A stretch of DNA of 64,000 nucleotides. Source: Magicicada septendecula. Lineage: Eukaryota > Arthropoda > Insecta > Hemiptera > Cicadidae. Location: assembly GCA_034769895.1 (NCBI GenBank), contig CM068367.1:84373654-84437653 (forward strand), given 5' to 3'. Below, piece by piece: positions 11,009 through 22,705 of the stretch (positions are counted from its first letter, which is position 1; each line of letters begins with the position of its first letter). Below the pieces are notes generated by a model. It searched no databases, was not told the DNA's origin, and saw only the letters and a list, made by a program, of their open reading frames with translations. Made by a program: the position numbers and the translations under genes.

Positions 11009-11559
11009 CAACATCTTTCGGAGTGAAGATGAGACCACGGCCCAATAACTCGGATTCTAATTTCAACAAATATCACGACGGCCGTGAAAGCCTTAGAAAT
11101 AGCGATACTTGTATTTTCTTACAGTGAATGTTAAAAACACATTTCCTAAGAAATTAATTCAATACGCCTTTGTCCTTTCCTTCTGTTTGTAGTAGTCTGC
11201 AAGTGAATTAAATAAATGAACAAAATCGTCAGGTGTTTGAAATAGATAAACTCAATTGTCCAAATGAGAGTCAGAGGAGTCAGTGGGCATGCCAACCCCC
11301 GCTACTAAAGTTATGCAGTTCCATATACAGATAATTAGTTTGCCGCCCCCTGTGGATCATGGCTGCTGATAACTGTTTTTGAGTATCTATTTCATCCTCC
11401 TGCAAGACTGAGATTAGCATAGTCGCCAGCAAATCCAGCAGAAATGTGTGTCTAATAACACACAGTGCATTAGAATGACATTATTGAACGAAACTTAATT
11501 TATTACTTGAACGATGAAAAAAAAAATTATTTTTTCACAGGTATATTCATTTTTGCCAA

Positions 11560-11930
11560 AAAAAAAAATGTCTTGAGAAATGCCTGGATAAAGGTAAAAG
11601 GGGCGGCGCGAGCACCGTCATCTCACAGAACGTTACAAAGTAGTGATGTAACCACAAATTGCAGCGAGTCACATAAGAAAAACTTTCGCATAAGAATTCC
11701 AAGCGGCAGAAGTTAACTTTCGTCAAAGGAGACGCAAAGCTCTGTGATAAAATTTTACAAAATAGAGAACTGCGGTTTAAGATATTTAAATTCTTCCGCT
11801 TGTCTTGCGATAGTTGAATGCGGAAATGCGCCTCGACCACAACACGTTCTGTTTTATTATATTATTATACAACTACTGCTCTCTCCCTCTCACTCTCTAT
11901 TCCCCCTCTTACTCTCTCTAATTCTCTTCC
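11560..11930 (+). repeat. Dispersed repeat, copy 1 (partner 18,087-18,420)
   Basis: Copy 2 at 18,087-18,420 is in the same orientation with shared blocks: aaaaaaaaatgt, gaacgttacaaa.a, gtgatgtaaccac/gtgtaaccac, caactttc.tcaaagga, cgcaaagct, and aacacgttct.ttttattata. Both copies end in CT-rich tracts. No protein domain is seen in either strand. Confidence 0.65.
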
Positions 11931-12323
11931 CTCTCTGTCTCTCTACTTATCTACCCATCTATGTGTGCCTCTCTATACTCTCTCCTCAAATCTCTTCAAG
12001 TCCTCAAGTTACATTATTTATTGTAGGCCTACACCCCCTCTCACTACACACGCACAGACTATCTCTATCTCTTCTGTTTAGATAAAAGAAAACATTGGTT
12101 TTCAGTAGTAAGGAAATCTTTATTCAGTGAAAATGTTTACATTACCAGTTCACAAAAAATATAATCCATGTTCTTCAATCTTGCATTGTAGAATGAAAAA
12201 ATCGCCTAATACACCTCAGAACGACTTACTCAATTAGCTGTGAAATCATGTAACTTACACACGCTTGTAACTATACTACAGTGTATGAGGCGGAAATGTG
12301 TGTGTGTGTTAGGGGGAGAGAGG

Positions 12324-12328
<5 letters not shown>

Positions 12329-12394
<66 letters not shown>
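12329..12394. repeat. (GA)n microsatellite
   Basis: About 33 uninterrupted GA repeats. Confidence 0.95.
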
Positions 12395-12397
<3 letters not shown>

Positions 12398-12904
12398 AGT
12401 TTTTGGTTGGTTGTTTATAGAAATATGTACGTATATCCTAATTCTTCTGCCATATACAGTTCGACATGCTTCTTCTAGTATGTCGTTTTCAGGAGTGTGC
12501 CTTCACACTTCATTCCATTTTATTTTGCTCGGCGAAATAAACTGACAATTTCCACATATCTCATCGAACAAAATAAAAGAACATCGCCCGAACAAACACC
12601 ACATTTCCAAAGAAGACTCGAATAAGAAGCATGCCGAAACGTGCAGACCACACACTCGCACGCGCGTACGCGCACACACACACACACACACACACACATG
12701 CTCGCGTGTAATGTTTTTAGTGGTTTCTACAGTAGCAGAGTCCCGTTGAATTCGATTCTTGTTCTCTTGTATTTAACTGCGTTGATTTCTGTTTCCAGTC
12801 TACGTTTTTCATCTCCTTATCTAATGTGTTTGACAAAAGTGTAGTTTTCCTCTCTTTGAATCTATTTATTTTTGAAACTTTGTATTTGCTATTACAAAGG
12901 AAGA

Positions 12905-13365
12905 TCAAGGTATTGATGTATAAGGTCCTAGTGCTGCCTTATGCATCAAAGACATGGACACTACCTGCTTCAGATGAGAGGCAACTAAATATATTTGAAA
13001 GGAAAATCCTCAGGCAAATTGTCGGTCCAGTAGAAGAGGAGGAATCTAGAGGAAAATATATAATTTAGAGGTTTATAATTTGTGTAATGAAACTGATGTG
13101 GTCACCTTTATAAAATTAGAAAGATTAGAATGGGCTGGACACATTATACGTGCTTGTGAAAGCAGAGTTATTAGGAAGATATTTAATGCAATGCCAGAAG
13201 GTAAAATAAACGTTGGAAGAAAAAACTGAGATGAAGGGTGAGTCAGGACATCAGTACTCTTGGAATTAGAAACTGGAAGAATGTGGCTATGAATGGAGAG
13301 GAATGGCGAAATCTTCTGAAAAAGCCAGGGCCCACAAAGGCGATGACGATGATGGTGATGATGTC
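12905..13365 (+). pseudogene. RTE-like RT remnant with GATGAT-type tail
   Basis: Plus-strand pieces read KVLVLPYASKTWTLPASDER, LNIFERKILRQIVGPVEEEE, then in another frame LERLEWAGHIIRA and DISTLGIRNWKNVAMNGEEW. These are the thumb and C-terminal blocks of RTE-type RTs. The end runs into gatgacgatgatggtgatgatg. There are at least two frameshifts and no palm domain. Confidence 0.65.
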
Positions 13366-13369
13366 TTTG

Positions 13370-14670
13370 CTAACTTCTCACTGGTTCACGCTCTACACTG
13401 TTCCTTGTGCTGTTTTTGTCTTGATTGTTTTAGAGATCCTCTGTATTATTCTGTAACAGGTGATTCCATGACATTTACAAATAACGAAGTGTAACTTAAT
13501 CGCACAATATAAACATTGATTTATATGTAGCAAACTTTGTGACTTTTTTCTGTTCTCCAAGAAATAAACGGTAATTTCAAATATTATGAAAAATTGTTTG
13601 TTGAATAGAATAGTATGGGCTACCAAATTCGTTGTGAATTAATCGTTTGTCATTTGTGGAGGGAATTGATATTTAATCAAAGGATGCAACAATTCTGAGA
13701 GAGTTTCTTGCGATTTAGGAAGCGAAAATTAGTAGATTTTTCTTTACATTCTGTACCAGAAACTTTAGAAATTTTAAAGGAAATGTAATTTTGTCTTGAA
13801 GCAATTCCCTCTAAAACAGTTCCGAATTCAATTTCAAGTGACACGGGTACGGTTTATTAAGTTATCAACCGTTCTACGTAACTCCTACTGAGTAGTGTGG
13901 GGCGTGGAACCACGGACATTTGAAAACCGCAACAAGCGTATCGAATCGTCTTCTCCTCTTATTTACTGTCGCAGTATGAGTCTTTATCTTCGTTCACGGC
14001 CAACATAATCTAGCTTTCCCTTTATATTCTCTGTGTTCTCTTAAGTATGTGTGGTCACCACATAAAGTGAAGTTCTTGTAACTGAAATCGTAAGCAATGT
14101 CTCAGAACCTTAATAAAGACTTGGATATTCTAAGATACTATTATTTATCAATTTACACGCTGGTGTTTCTCTTGTCTACACTTTGATTATGCTTTGCCGT
14201 TCTGTGTACGTGTTCACTCTGACTTAGAAAGAAACATAAGTTTGTGATCATTAATACAGTAGATCCTAAATATTTCATGGGTAAGGCATTGGTTAGGTCT
14301 GTTCACAGGTTTGATGTGCTCCACTTTCGGGGGGAGGGGGGTCTGGGTCTCTCTTACCCTTTGTGTACTGTAAAGCTTTAATTAATGGCTACGTTATCAT
14401 CGGGTTAACAATTTTAGTGTTTTCTCCTTTTTTCGTGAGGTACGCTTTTACTTTTTCATTTATTTAAAATATGTTCAAATCATTCCTGACATCATCGTTT
14501 CTCTAATTGCCTCTTAATGCACGCGCTATGTCTGATAACAATAATTTTGCCTTGCAGCCTCGGTACGTATATTCGTTATCCCAGATTGGAGTATACCCAA
14601 CTTCTTTCAAAAGCGGTGCCAGCCCCTCGTGAATTGACGTGATTCACAAGAGTTGCTGTCTTAAGGCCTA
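13370..14670. other. No gene seen
   Basis: AT-rich DNA without recognisable coding, RNA or repeat structure. Confidence 0.4.
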
Positions 14671-15175
14671 AATATTGTTAAGACGGTCTCACGGATCGCC
14701 GTATTGTACAGTGGAAACAAAATACAGACACCAATGACGTCACTAATTACCAGCTTTAATTAGTCACAATTTACAATTTGTAATCAACAAGGTACTCTCG
14801 TACAATAATTCAAGCTAAATTTGACCACACGCAATAATAGTATCAACTATTAGAGTTCCGCACTGTTCTAACACCAATAACCACTTTCCACTAATCCGCA
14901 ACAACCACTTAATCCGCACTCTACAATAACGCCAGGTAAAACTAACTACCTAAGCCGGCCGCTGTTGCTTATATATTGCCTGCAGATGTTCCATAATAAT
15001 TTTCCATTCATTTGGCAGCGTGCCAGCATAATTTGCGTAGTTACAAGTAGTAGAACAGTTTGGAGTGCTGCTTGACTTTACGGCCTTGACAGAGACGCTG
15101 CACCTGCTCGGCTAGCCGAGAATCGTATAGAACGACAACTCGACTTTCCGAGAACGTTACGTAACAATATGAATT
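14671..15175 (+). repeat. LTR-like dispersed repeat, copy 1 (partner 27,363-27,830)
   Basis: Two diverged copies in the same orientation start aatattgtta.gac.gtctcac and share acagtggaaa, acaaaatac, gtaatcaacaag and ctcgtacaataattcaag. The TGTT start and the absence of internal coding resemble an LTR, but no CA end, primer site or target duplication was identified. The 140-codon minus-strand ORF at 15,041-15,463 runs into this repeat. Confidence 0.55.
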
Positions 15176-15463
15176 ACCGCTGTAGCTAGTATTTCTCCCT
15201 CCGCCACGTACAGTTGCCGTTAGTGACTTGGCCCCTGTTATACCGGGCACTGTAAGAGTTAGACCGTTACTTGAAATATTCGAGACCTCTAAAAGGCCGT
15301 TACCGCAATTCTGACTGACTTTCAGAGCTCTCTTCTCACGCTTGTTCGTCGGCCCCTGCCGTCGATGCGATTGATTCCTACAACCTAGCCAAGGGTTACT
15401 CGACTCGCCAGAGTCCGCCTTGCGGAAGTTCACCTCTTTCTCATCAGGCACCTTTATACTCAA
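15041..15463 (-). CDS. Unassigned 140-codon ORF overlapping a dispersed repeat
   Basis: I do not recognise this protein. It is hydrophilic and basic in its N-terminal third (charged start MSIKVPDEKEVNFRKAD, then RNQSHRRQGPTNKREKR), glycine/serine-rich in the middle, and ends with SRLAEQVQRLCQGRKVKQ. There is no signal peptide or membrane segment. Its 3' half lies in the repeat shared with 27.4 kb, where the frame is not kept. It could be a remnant of a transposable-element gene (for example Gag-like) or chance coding. Gene status is doubtful. Confidence 0.25.
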   Translation of the reverse strand: MSIKVPDEKEVNFRKADSGESSNPWLGCRNQSHRRQGPTNKREKRALKVSQNCGNGLLEVSNISSNGLTLTVPGITGAKSLTATVRGGGRNTSYSGNSYCYVTFSESRVVVLYDSRLAEQVQRLCQGRKVKQHSKLFYYL

Positions 15464-15769
15464 ATGAACGCGTTTGCCTCAAACTGGTCACAATAAGCGA
15501 AAACAGTAATCGAATAAGTTGTTTGAAATTCAAGTGTCAAGCGATATTTGCACCATCCCGTATTATGGTAAACTTCAGCGAATAGACAGCAAAACAAAGA
15601 AAAAAAATCATCTAGAAACGCGGAAACTTTGACGTGAAACAGTGACAAACTGAAGGCTAAATTAATGATTATGAGGAACAGCTATCATGACTCGAGGGAA
15701 GCAAGAGAATGGAATCGCGCAGGAACAAAAAAATAGTAAATGATAAAACAAGAGTAAGACGTGTGAATA

Positions 15770-16050
15770 TTTCTCACGGAATGTTTTTGTTTCCACCAGT
15801 GAATTATTTCGCATCGTTTTGGAAATACAGTATGCGTAAGCACGTAGGGCGGGCTAAAGATATTCAGAGCACACAAGGTAAAACTCTAATGCGTGGGGTA
15901 GAAAAATAATAAAAATGTAACTTTTTCCAAACTTTGTTGTAAACTGACTTTTCTGTTATTTGTTAAGAGCGAACAGGGTTCATTATTTTTGTAGTAGGTG
16001 GGTTGTGTGTACTTAACACTGTCTACAAATTTTCAGACAAACAAACCACT
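15770..16050 (+). repeat. Dispersed repeat, copy 2 (partner 10,300-10,590)
   Basis: It aligns in patches with 10,300-10,590. With the 11.6/18.1 kb pair it forms two colinear matches between 10.3-11.9 kb and 15.8-18.4 kb. Confidence 0.5.
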
Positions 16051-16865
16051 TTTAAAATTCTGCTGGAAATTTTTTCAACTTTTGACGTGCTTTGATTTTC
16101 TCCAAGCCGTTATTAATGGACTGTTTCTACTAAATCTGTAATAATACATTAAACTCAGTTAATTATTATCAGTTAATTAGTTAATATTAGTTTCGACAAA
16201 GTCGATGACTGCGATCCCCGTCCTGCTTACCCATTTGAGACTTATAAGACAGTATATGTTGTCTAAAGACGTCTTAAAACAGCATTTTATAGTGTCAGAC
16301 TAAAAAAATAAAAGCTGTAGGACTGTCAGCTTAGAGCATGTACACCTGCCCGGTTTTCTGTAAGCGTTTATTCTCCTAGGCCAGTTGAGGCCAGTTGCTT
16401 CCTCTACAGCTTACAGCTGCCCTGCTCCTTGCTTCGCCCTACACCTCGAAGCGTTCTTTTCCTAGCATTTGGCTACCTAAACCTCTCCACACAAGGCAGT
16501 GGTTATGCAATGGCGGCATTTACACGCCATGTCCCAGCACCACCATAGGTTTTACGAGGCTTTTAAATGTCAGACATCTCAATACACCCACCTGATGCTG
16601 CCGCCACGGTCACAAACCCAAGAGTACTGACCAAAACATCGTCAGACGCCTGATCAGCGTTCACATCAATGTTCAGCTCACATTCAGCTCGATGAAGAGT
16701 CGGGGATGGTATAAGCAGAGGCTTGGAACGTCTCCGTTACCCTTGAGTTTCTGTCACTACGGTCCGGTGCCGATTATTCGACAACAGCCTTATTCACAGG
16801 TGTCCATCATATCCGACGGAACGCTTTGTAACATAGCCAACATGCAGCACAAAAAAATGTTTATA

Positions 16866-16985
16866 CTGGCTCTCACTCGGTCTCCAGAGCCGCCTTAGCC
16901 ATCCGTAGGTGCTGTCCATCCACTGTTCAGGAGTGAGGATAGATATTTCACTTCATTGAGGAATGAAACCATTAGACGTTACTAA
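16866..16985 (+). repeat. Dispersed repeat, copy 1 (partner 37,288-37,410)
   Basis: Shared blocks with 37,288-37,410 include gtct.caact.ggtctc.aga, ttagccac.c.taggtg, and tagatattt..at.ttcat.ga.gaatga.accat. Family unknown. The 500 bp upstream (16,320-16,865) is GC-richer than its surroundings and may belong to the same element. Confidence 0.45.
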
Positions 16986-17084
16986 TTCTTTCCATTATTG
17001 TGGGGATATTATGAGTTCAACGAGTAGGCCTATAGGTAGGCCTATTAGGTATGGGAGGCCCATCTAATATTATATTCTACTGGA

Positions 17085-17310
17085 TTATCCAATATCGGCT
17101 AAACTGGTTGGAACATCTCAGGCGAATGGATAGCTACCACATCCCAACCAGAACCCTAAGTACGTCTAAACTATAAGACGAAAGGACGGAGAAGTGCGGA
17201 ACATCCGAACAAGAGCTACAGTGACCAGTTTCAGACTTTGTTACTTAGGACCCTAACAACCTTGGTTAACCTTGGTTTAATCTGTGGAGCTGATGATGAT
17301 GATGAAAATA
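17085..17310 (+). pseudogene. RTE-like remnant with GAT tail, family of 205-408
   Basis: The sequence from attatccaatatcggctaaa onward aligns with the copy at 30,480-30,690. It includes the ctataagacgaaaggacggag block and ends in gatgatgatgatg. Coding is destroyed by stops. It is a 5'-truncated 3' end. Confidence 0.6.
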
Positions 17311-17457
17311 TTCTTTGTGTTATCAGTAACTACTAAAAACTATTAAGTAAATAAATTTATTAAATAAATCCTTTCAATATAGTCGCTGTAAACTACTTTT
17401 ACCGCCAGTCTAGGAACGAAAAAATGTGTATAAAATATTGTCATGTATTTAAAAAAA

Positions 17458-17583
17458 CACAAACAGAATTATCACTGTTGCACACCACTATAGAAAAACT
17501 ATTCCGATTAGCGCTTTCAAGCTTCTCAGCTCATCGGAATAATTTTTCTATAGTGGTGTGCAACAGTGATAATTCTGTTTGTG
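17458..17583. repeat. Near-perfect hairpin (inverted repeat)
   Basis: Arms of about 52 bp (17,458-17,510 and 17,532-17,583) are inverted copies, with the core cactgttgcacaccactata paired to tatagtggtgtgcaacagtg. Few mismatches are seen. The loop of about 20 bp reads gctttcaagcttctcagct. On the minus strand it gives CTGAGAAGCTTGAAAGCGCTA, which resembles the hammerhead-like motifs elsewhere but with a palindromic AGCGCT in place of ACGT. Confidence 0.85.
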
Positions 17584-17751
17584 ATTTTAACCACTAACAC
17601 AACTTTCTTCATTAAATATTTAAAAAAAGTCTACTGACAAACTATGAACTATGAACCTAACAAGTTAAATCAGCCTTGGTGTATCACTGTCGTACAGCTT
17701 TTTGTTTTATAATAATGATATTATATCATCCTATTTGTTTTATATGATATG

Positions 17752-18000
17752 TCATCATCATCAGGTGCGCTACAACCCTGGGCGGTTCGTGGCCTGCTTA
17801 AGGGGACCTCGTTAATGGTCTCTATCTAATGTAACCATCCTCCAATTGCGTACTCCTACCCTTTCTGAATTCTGCTGCACTTTGCATTCTGCTCCCTTTT
17901 GCCATCTGAGTCATACATGAAGAGGCTCTTTACAGGGTCCTGGAGATCCAGGCTGACAACATGACCTGCCCATCTAGGCATTCCTAACATTTTTATAAAA
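17752..18000 (-). pseudogene. RTE-like RT C-terminal remnant
   Basis: The minus strand reads MPRWAGHVVSLDLQDPVKSL, then FMYDSDGKREQNAKCSRIQK. This is the RTE-type block in which an RWAGHV.RM-like motif precedes GRPR/RW. It ends at a GATGATGATGA tail (17,753-17,763). Downstream coding is broken. Confidence 0.65.
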
Positions 18001-18086
18001 TATGTAAAATTTGTGGTGATGTGTAACTATGTGGCAGTTATTCCGGAGACCTTAGTTGCAAAAAACAAAGTCTGTAGAATGCCGAG

Positions 18087-18420
18087 ACCAAAGCAAAAAA
18101 AAAATGTATATGAGAAACGCCTGCTCTGAGAACGTTACAAAACAATGGTGTAACCACGAATTGCACTCCAACTGTAACACGCGAGAGCAACTTTTGCGTA
18201 AGAAATCGATGCGGTAGCAGTCAACTTTCCTCAAAGGAGCCGCAAAGCTTGTGATAGAATTTTATAAAACAGAGAAAAGAGGCAAAACGTTTAATTTCTC
18301 CCTCTTATCTCACAATAGTTGAATTTAGAAATATGCCTCAGGCAACACGTTCTCTTTTATTATACTGCTACTCTTTACTCACTCTCTGTCTTCCCCCTCT
18401 CTCTCTCTCTCTCTCTGGTT
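18087..18420 (+). repeat. Dispersed repeat, copy 2 (partner 11,560-11,930)
   Basis: See the partner at 11.56 kb. This copy ends in (CT)n at about 18,390-18,417. Confidence 0.65.
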
Positions 18421-19063
18421 TGTCTAACTTGCTTTCTCTCGCTCTTTCTTCTCCCCCCCTCATTGCGTAAACACAGTACAGAGAGAACAGTGAAGCTTTA
18501 TGATCGTCGCTGTGTGGTACTTGATAAAGTAACTAATCAGATTCCATATAGAGAAAAAGAGACAAATTCAGATGTTAATTTTATGGAGGTGCAAACGGCG
18601 TGTAAAGTTAAATCTTTTTTTTTAACATAACGCACAACGCGTCTGTCGACGTTAGGCCTATATAATGCTGTTTTTATTCTGACAAGCCTTTGGATTACAT
18701 TTTTCATTCCCTTATAGTAATCCGGTTTCGTGTCCTAGATCCGCGTGTTTAACAGGTGTTTCTACCATCTAAACTCTGTTATTCTCATATTTATTTTTAT
18801 TTTTTTTTTTTTTGAACAGAATTGAAAAATTCGTTTAGACCGTTGTTTCCAGGACTTTACGTTGTAAACACAGACCATTGCTGTTCAATCTGGTAAATCT
18901 GCCACTTGTTTTGTAGCCATAAAAGTGCCTTATCAGTGTAAGTGTTAATTTTTGTTTGTTTAATAATTATGTAATTTTTTTGTTTAGTTATAGTTTGTTT
19001 CATTACTTAAGAATTATTTAACCCACAAAACTAAGAAAATGATTTGGTCTGACCATCTTAGAA

Positions 19064-19105
19064 AGCTCAATAGTCACTTATGGCTCTGAAACATGGGGTA
19101 AATCA
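19064..19105 (+). pseudogene. Short RTE-like RT remnant
   Basis: Fourteen codons read IVTYGSETWGKS, matching the YGSETW motif that marks the RT thumb of RTE-type elements. It is followed by a GGA/CGA-rich run. The remaining 18.4-19.9 kb shows no gene; a short (AAT)n lies at 19,677-19,696. Confidence 0.4.
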
Positions 19106-19898
19106 AAAAACCATCCAGGAGGAGGAGGACGACGACGACGCCGAATTTAGCGGCGTTACTCTCTGTTGTGTATAACGCATATTGAATAATACGTGTTACG
19201 TGTCTTCTTAATGAATTTATAAGAAGAGTGTGATTATTTGTATATGCGTATTAGTAAAACTGATATTATCCATTTATCTGGTGGAATGATTCCCCTCAGC
19301 TTTAAAATCACAATTCATGCTGTCCTCGTAATATAATCGTCAGTTCAGCATACCTACAGCACAGGAGACGCAAGACAGTTGCTATAAGTCTGCAATAAAA
19401 AAAATAGTAAATCGATCTACAGAGGGAAAAGAAGAAACAGGATGACGGCCAGACGTCGTCTGTAGAAACGTCGTCGTTTCAGTCTAATGTGACGTGACAT
19501 GTGGAGAACCAAACCAGCAAATTAGAGTCGTCTAATAGTGCTATGTTTGTCATTGAACAGAGCTCGTACTTAGTCCACAAATTGCAAAAAGTCAAAAGGC
19601 ACCTTTTCTTCCCTGCATGTTACACGGTATAAGGCTTCTTCACGGTGCACCCTAAACACATTATTCTTATGTGAATATAATAATAATAATAATAAATCCG
19701 TTTTCTACTACCTAAAGCAGTTTAGGATATTTTTTTTGGGTGCTGTTTGAGGCTTGTCAAATTGGACAAGGCTCATGCTGTTATGGAGGTAAGCCTCCCT
19801 GAGTCAGTATGGATTTGGTTTTTGAAGACGAACACCAGTGCAGGTCGGCCGTAGAGATGGTTGAGGCACCGAGTAGAAGGAGATGGACTCCATTAAAC

Positions 19899-20114
<216 letters not shown>

Positions 20115-20199
20115 AGGAAAACCAGTTAGGGTGTGGGGGATTATTTTTGTTTGCATTTGTACCAAACTACAGTTATGGGACTGCCGAGCAACGAAGTTG

Positions 20200-21240
20200 G
20201 AGGGGAGCGTCACTGCGGCGTAACGGTACGGCTGGGTACTCATTTAAGGGGGATTTGGGAATCAGTATGTAAACATGGAGTAGTATCACTTTAGAGGATC
20301 GGCGCAGGTTGGTTTAATGTTGGTTACCTCTGTTTGTTGTTTACCTGTTGTTTGCTGGAGCTTCGTTTGTGAGAGCTAATAAGCGGTTTATAAGGAAGGA
20401 GAGAAGGAGAGTCTTTGTGTGTTCCTTGTGGATGTATTGATGGAATCTACTATGGACTGGAAGAGGGCACGGATTCTGGCGGCCTTGGTGTATTGGCAGG
20501 CTTGGTGGCCTGTTTAATTTACACAGGAAGGACTCGAGGGCAGGGAAATGTTTATTTATGGAATATAAAGCTGTGTTGCTGGTTCGTGTTGGCGAGGGTG
20601 GACAACAGTATATTAGTCGACAAGCTCGCCGTTCTATTATCCTATAGTATCTGCGGGGTGCGGGGTCGGCAGTAACTAGGATCGGGTGTGCATACGTCAG
20701 GATGGAGCGTGCTGTGCAGATCCTGCTTAGTGTCCTGCTGGAGCAGTAGTCATTTCTGCCAAGGATTCTGAGTGTTCGGATTCGTTTGCGGGCTTCGTCG
20801 ATAGTTCCTTTGATGTGTTGTTGTCAGGAGAGTTTGGAAAGGGTGACTCCGAAATATTTGCATTCATTCACGCTTTAGGGTGATAGCTGAAGTGCTTTGA
20901 GTTCGGAAGAAGTCATCTTTCCTTCTGTGGAGTTAAAGGCGCACAATTTTTTTTTGCGTTCACTAAAATCCTCCAGGTGTTACAGTAGTCCAGGAAAGAC
21001 TGTATCACCTTCTGGAATTTTATGTAGACTCGCCGGTGATTGTCAGCGGAGACACCCAGTATGCCGTAACGTCGTATCGTCTGGGTACTGGACTAGTCCC
21101 GCTGTCGGGTAGAGCATATGCCGCGGTCGGGAGGTGTCTTTTGGGAATATGATGTAGCGGGCTAATGGCAGAGCCCTGGATGAACCGGCATTTAATTGGA
21201 AAGGCGCCGAGAGATCCTGGCGGACTCCTCGTCTAGACGT
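20200..21240 (-). pseudogene. Decayed Jockey/I-type RT
   Basis: Minus-strand pieces match a non-LTR RT in order. The palm FADD position is degraded to YPDDTTLRHT (near 21,070). Then come KKLCAFNSTEGKM, VNECKYFGVTLSKLS, TIDEARKRIRTLRILGRND and RICTARSILTYAHPIL. Frames change repeatedly and stops occur, so the copy is dead. It abuts the (GT)n array. Order and motifs fit the Jockey superfamily, but the clade is not certain. Confidence 0.6.
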
Positions 21241-21624
21241 TAGATTTACTTAAATGTTACTACCCCATGTAAATGCCGGAGTAGTTTAGTGTAAGGAGCC
21301 CGCTTTGCATGAAGTTTTTTGTCTTGGTGTGCTGTAGATTCGGCTTAAGATCGACTTAGTCCAACGCTGTCTACCAACTGTTGCATAAAAATAACAATCT
21401 GGCTATGATAAACGGACGTTAATCAGTAACTATCGCGACGAATAGTTGTAAACATGTAGCCCTTGGCAACAACACCCCTCTCACACCGTACAACTCAAAA
21501 TTACGTGTCGTTAAATGAGGACTGCTTTCTCTTTGGCGGCGGTGTAGTGTGAGCTGTACATGCCTAGAGGGCACAACAGGCCATAGTGGTAGTGCTTGAG
21601 GAAAGACGGTGGTGACGATTAATA

Positions 21625-21800
21625 CCCGCGCAGTTTTGGGTTGTTTCTGGAGAGCATATCTTATGGACTATGAAAGGGCCAATAAAAATTGTTTGGCTCT
21701 TAGAAGGGCCGCCGTGCTTAGTCGGGGTCGTATATAAGTAAAAAAGATCTTGTTGAATTTTTTTCTTTATTTTCACAGTAGAATATACTTCAAAATTATT
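21625..21800 (+). repeat. Dispersed repeat with TATA-like motif, copy 1 (partner 34,105-34,275)
   Basis: It is about 80% similar by eye to 34,105-34,275, with shared blocks ggttttgggttgtttct, ggagagcat.tcttatgg, ctatgaaagggccaa and gtcg.ggtcgt.tataagta. Both copies then continue to ttctttattttc.cagtagaatata. The tataagta(t)aaaagatct region looks like a TATA box, so this may be part of an LTR or another promoter-bearing element. No coding seen. Confidence 0.6.
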
Positions 21801-22705
21801 CCTGTTTCTTCATGAGGCGCACTGTCTCATTGTCTCTACAACGCTTTTTTCACTACCCTGCTCAAAAATAATAATTGAATCTTTACGACGAAAAGAGGTT
21901 GTACCAAACGTATAATTTTCTTTTCATCTTTTCCCTTAGAAAAAAGTCATTAAAGTTATATTCAAACGTCTTAGAAGGAGAAGAAGCAAACGGGTATGTA
22001 CAGTATGTATGCAGTTAGCATGCAGTCATAAAGTTTGCTCTCTGAGCAGCTGTAGCGTATTAACATTGTTCGCTTGAGACGTTCTTTCTCTCCGTTGCAC
22101 CACAGTAATTATGTCGCGTCTCTCGAGACAGAGAAACACGAGCTCCTCCTACACGCCGACGCACGGCTTTTCCGTTTCTGCTCATTCTTGTTTGGTTTAA
22201 TTCAAACATCGTCTATCCCTCATGTTGTCTGGTCCGGATGTGAGCGTAAATGTGTTGTCACCTTCAGTGAAATGCAAGCAAACAAATTAGCTTGACATTT
22301 AATGAAAAATTTCTATTGTCGCGCTGCTTCTGTGTGTTTTTTTTTACCTTTGATAAAGAACGAAGGTTTTAATTCCTTTTACTCGTATGGTTTGTGGCTT
22401 TGATAAGCAAAAAGAAGGGTAATTTTGTTAAGTACAACAGAGTATGTTAAATACAAGAAGGGTAAATTGAAGGATAGTAATTTACCCTCCCTGCTTAGGA
22501 AGACTTTAACGTGTGAACGTAAAGAACGCAAAGACTATTTTAGTAGTGTAGAAAAACATGTAACGGCCACTTAGGCCGTTACGTAATATTTAAAAACTAG
22601 ACCACTTCGCCTAGCGGAAGCGAAAAGTGTGCTGGAGCCCAGAGTGACAGGACCTGCAATAAAATACTCTTGTAACCAGTAACAATTTTTATTAGTGGCA
22701 TTTTC

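Larger units (their letters stand above)
10746..11076. mobile_element. Foldback (long inverted repeat) element 1
   Basis: The two halves are inverted copies of each other. Outer ends pair as gtgata.ttgttgaaatt. Inner blocks pair through tattgggcc, cgtttcgg and ggaagccatcttcagtga to ggttattaacac. Arms are about 150 bp with many mismatches and a short centre. Each strand carries one hammerhead-like core: plus at 10,962-11,008 and minus at 10,825-10,862. The sequence gacggccgtgaaagcc just outside the right arm recurs beside foldback element 2. No open frame is present. Confidence 0.75.
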
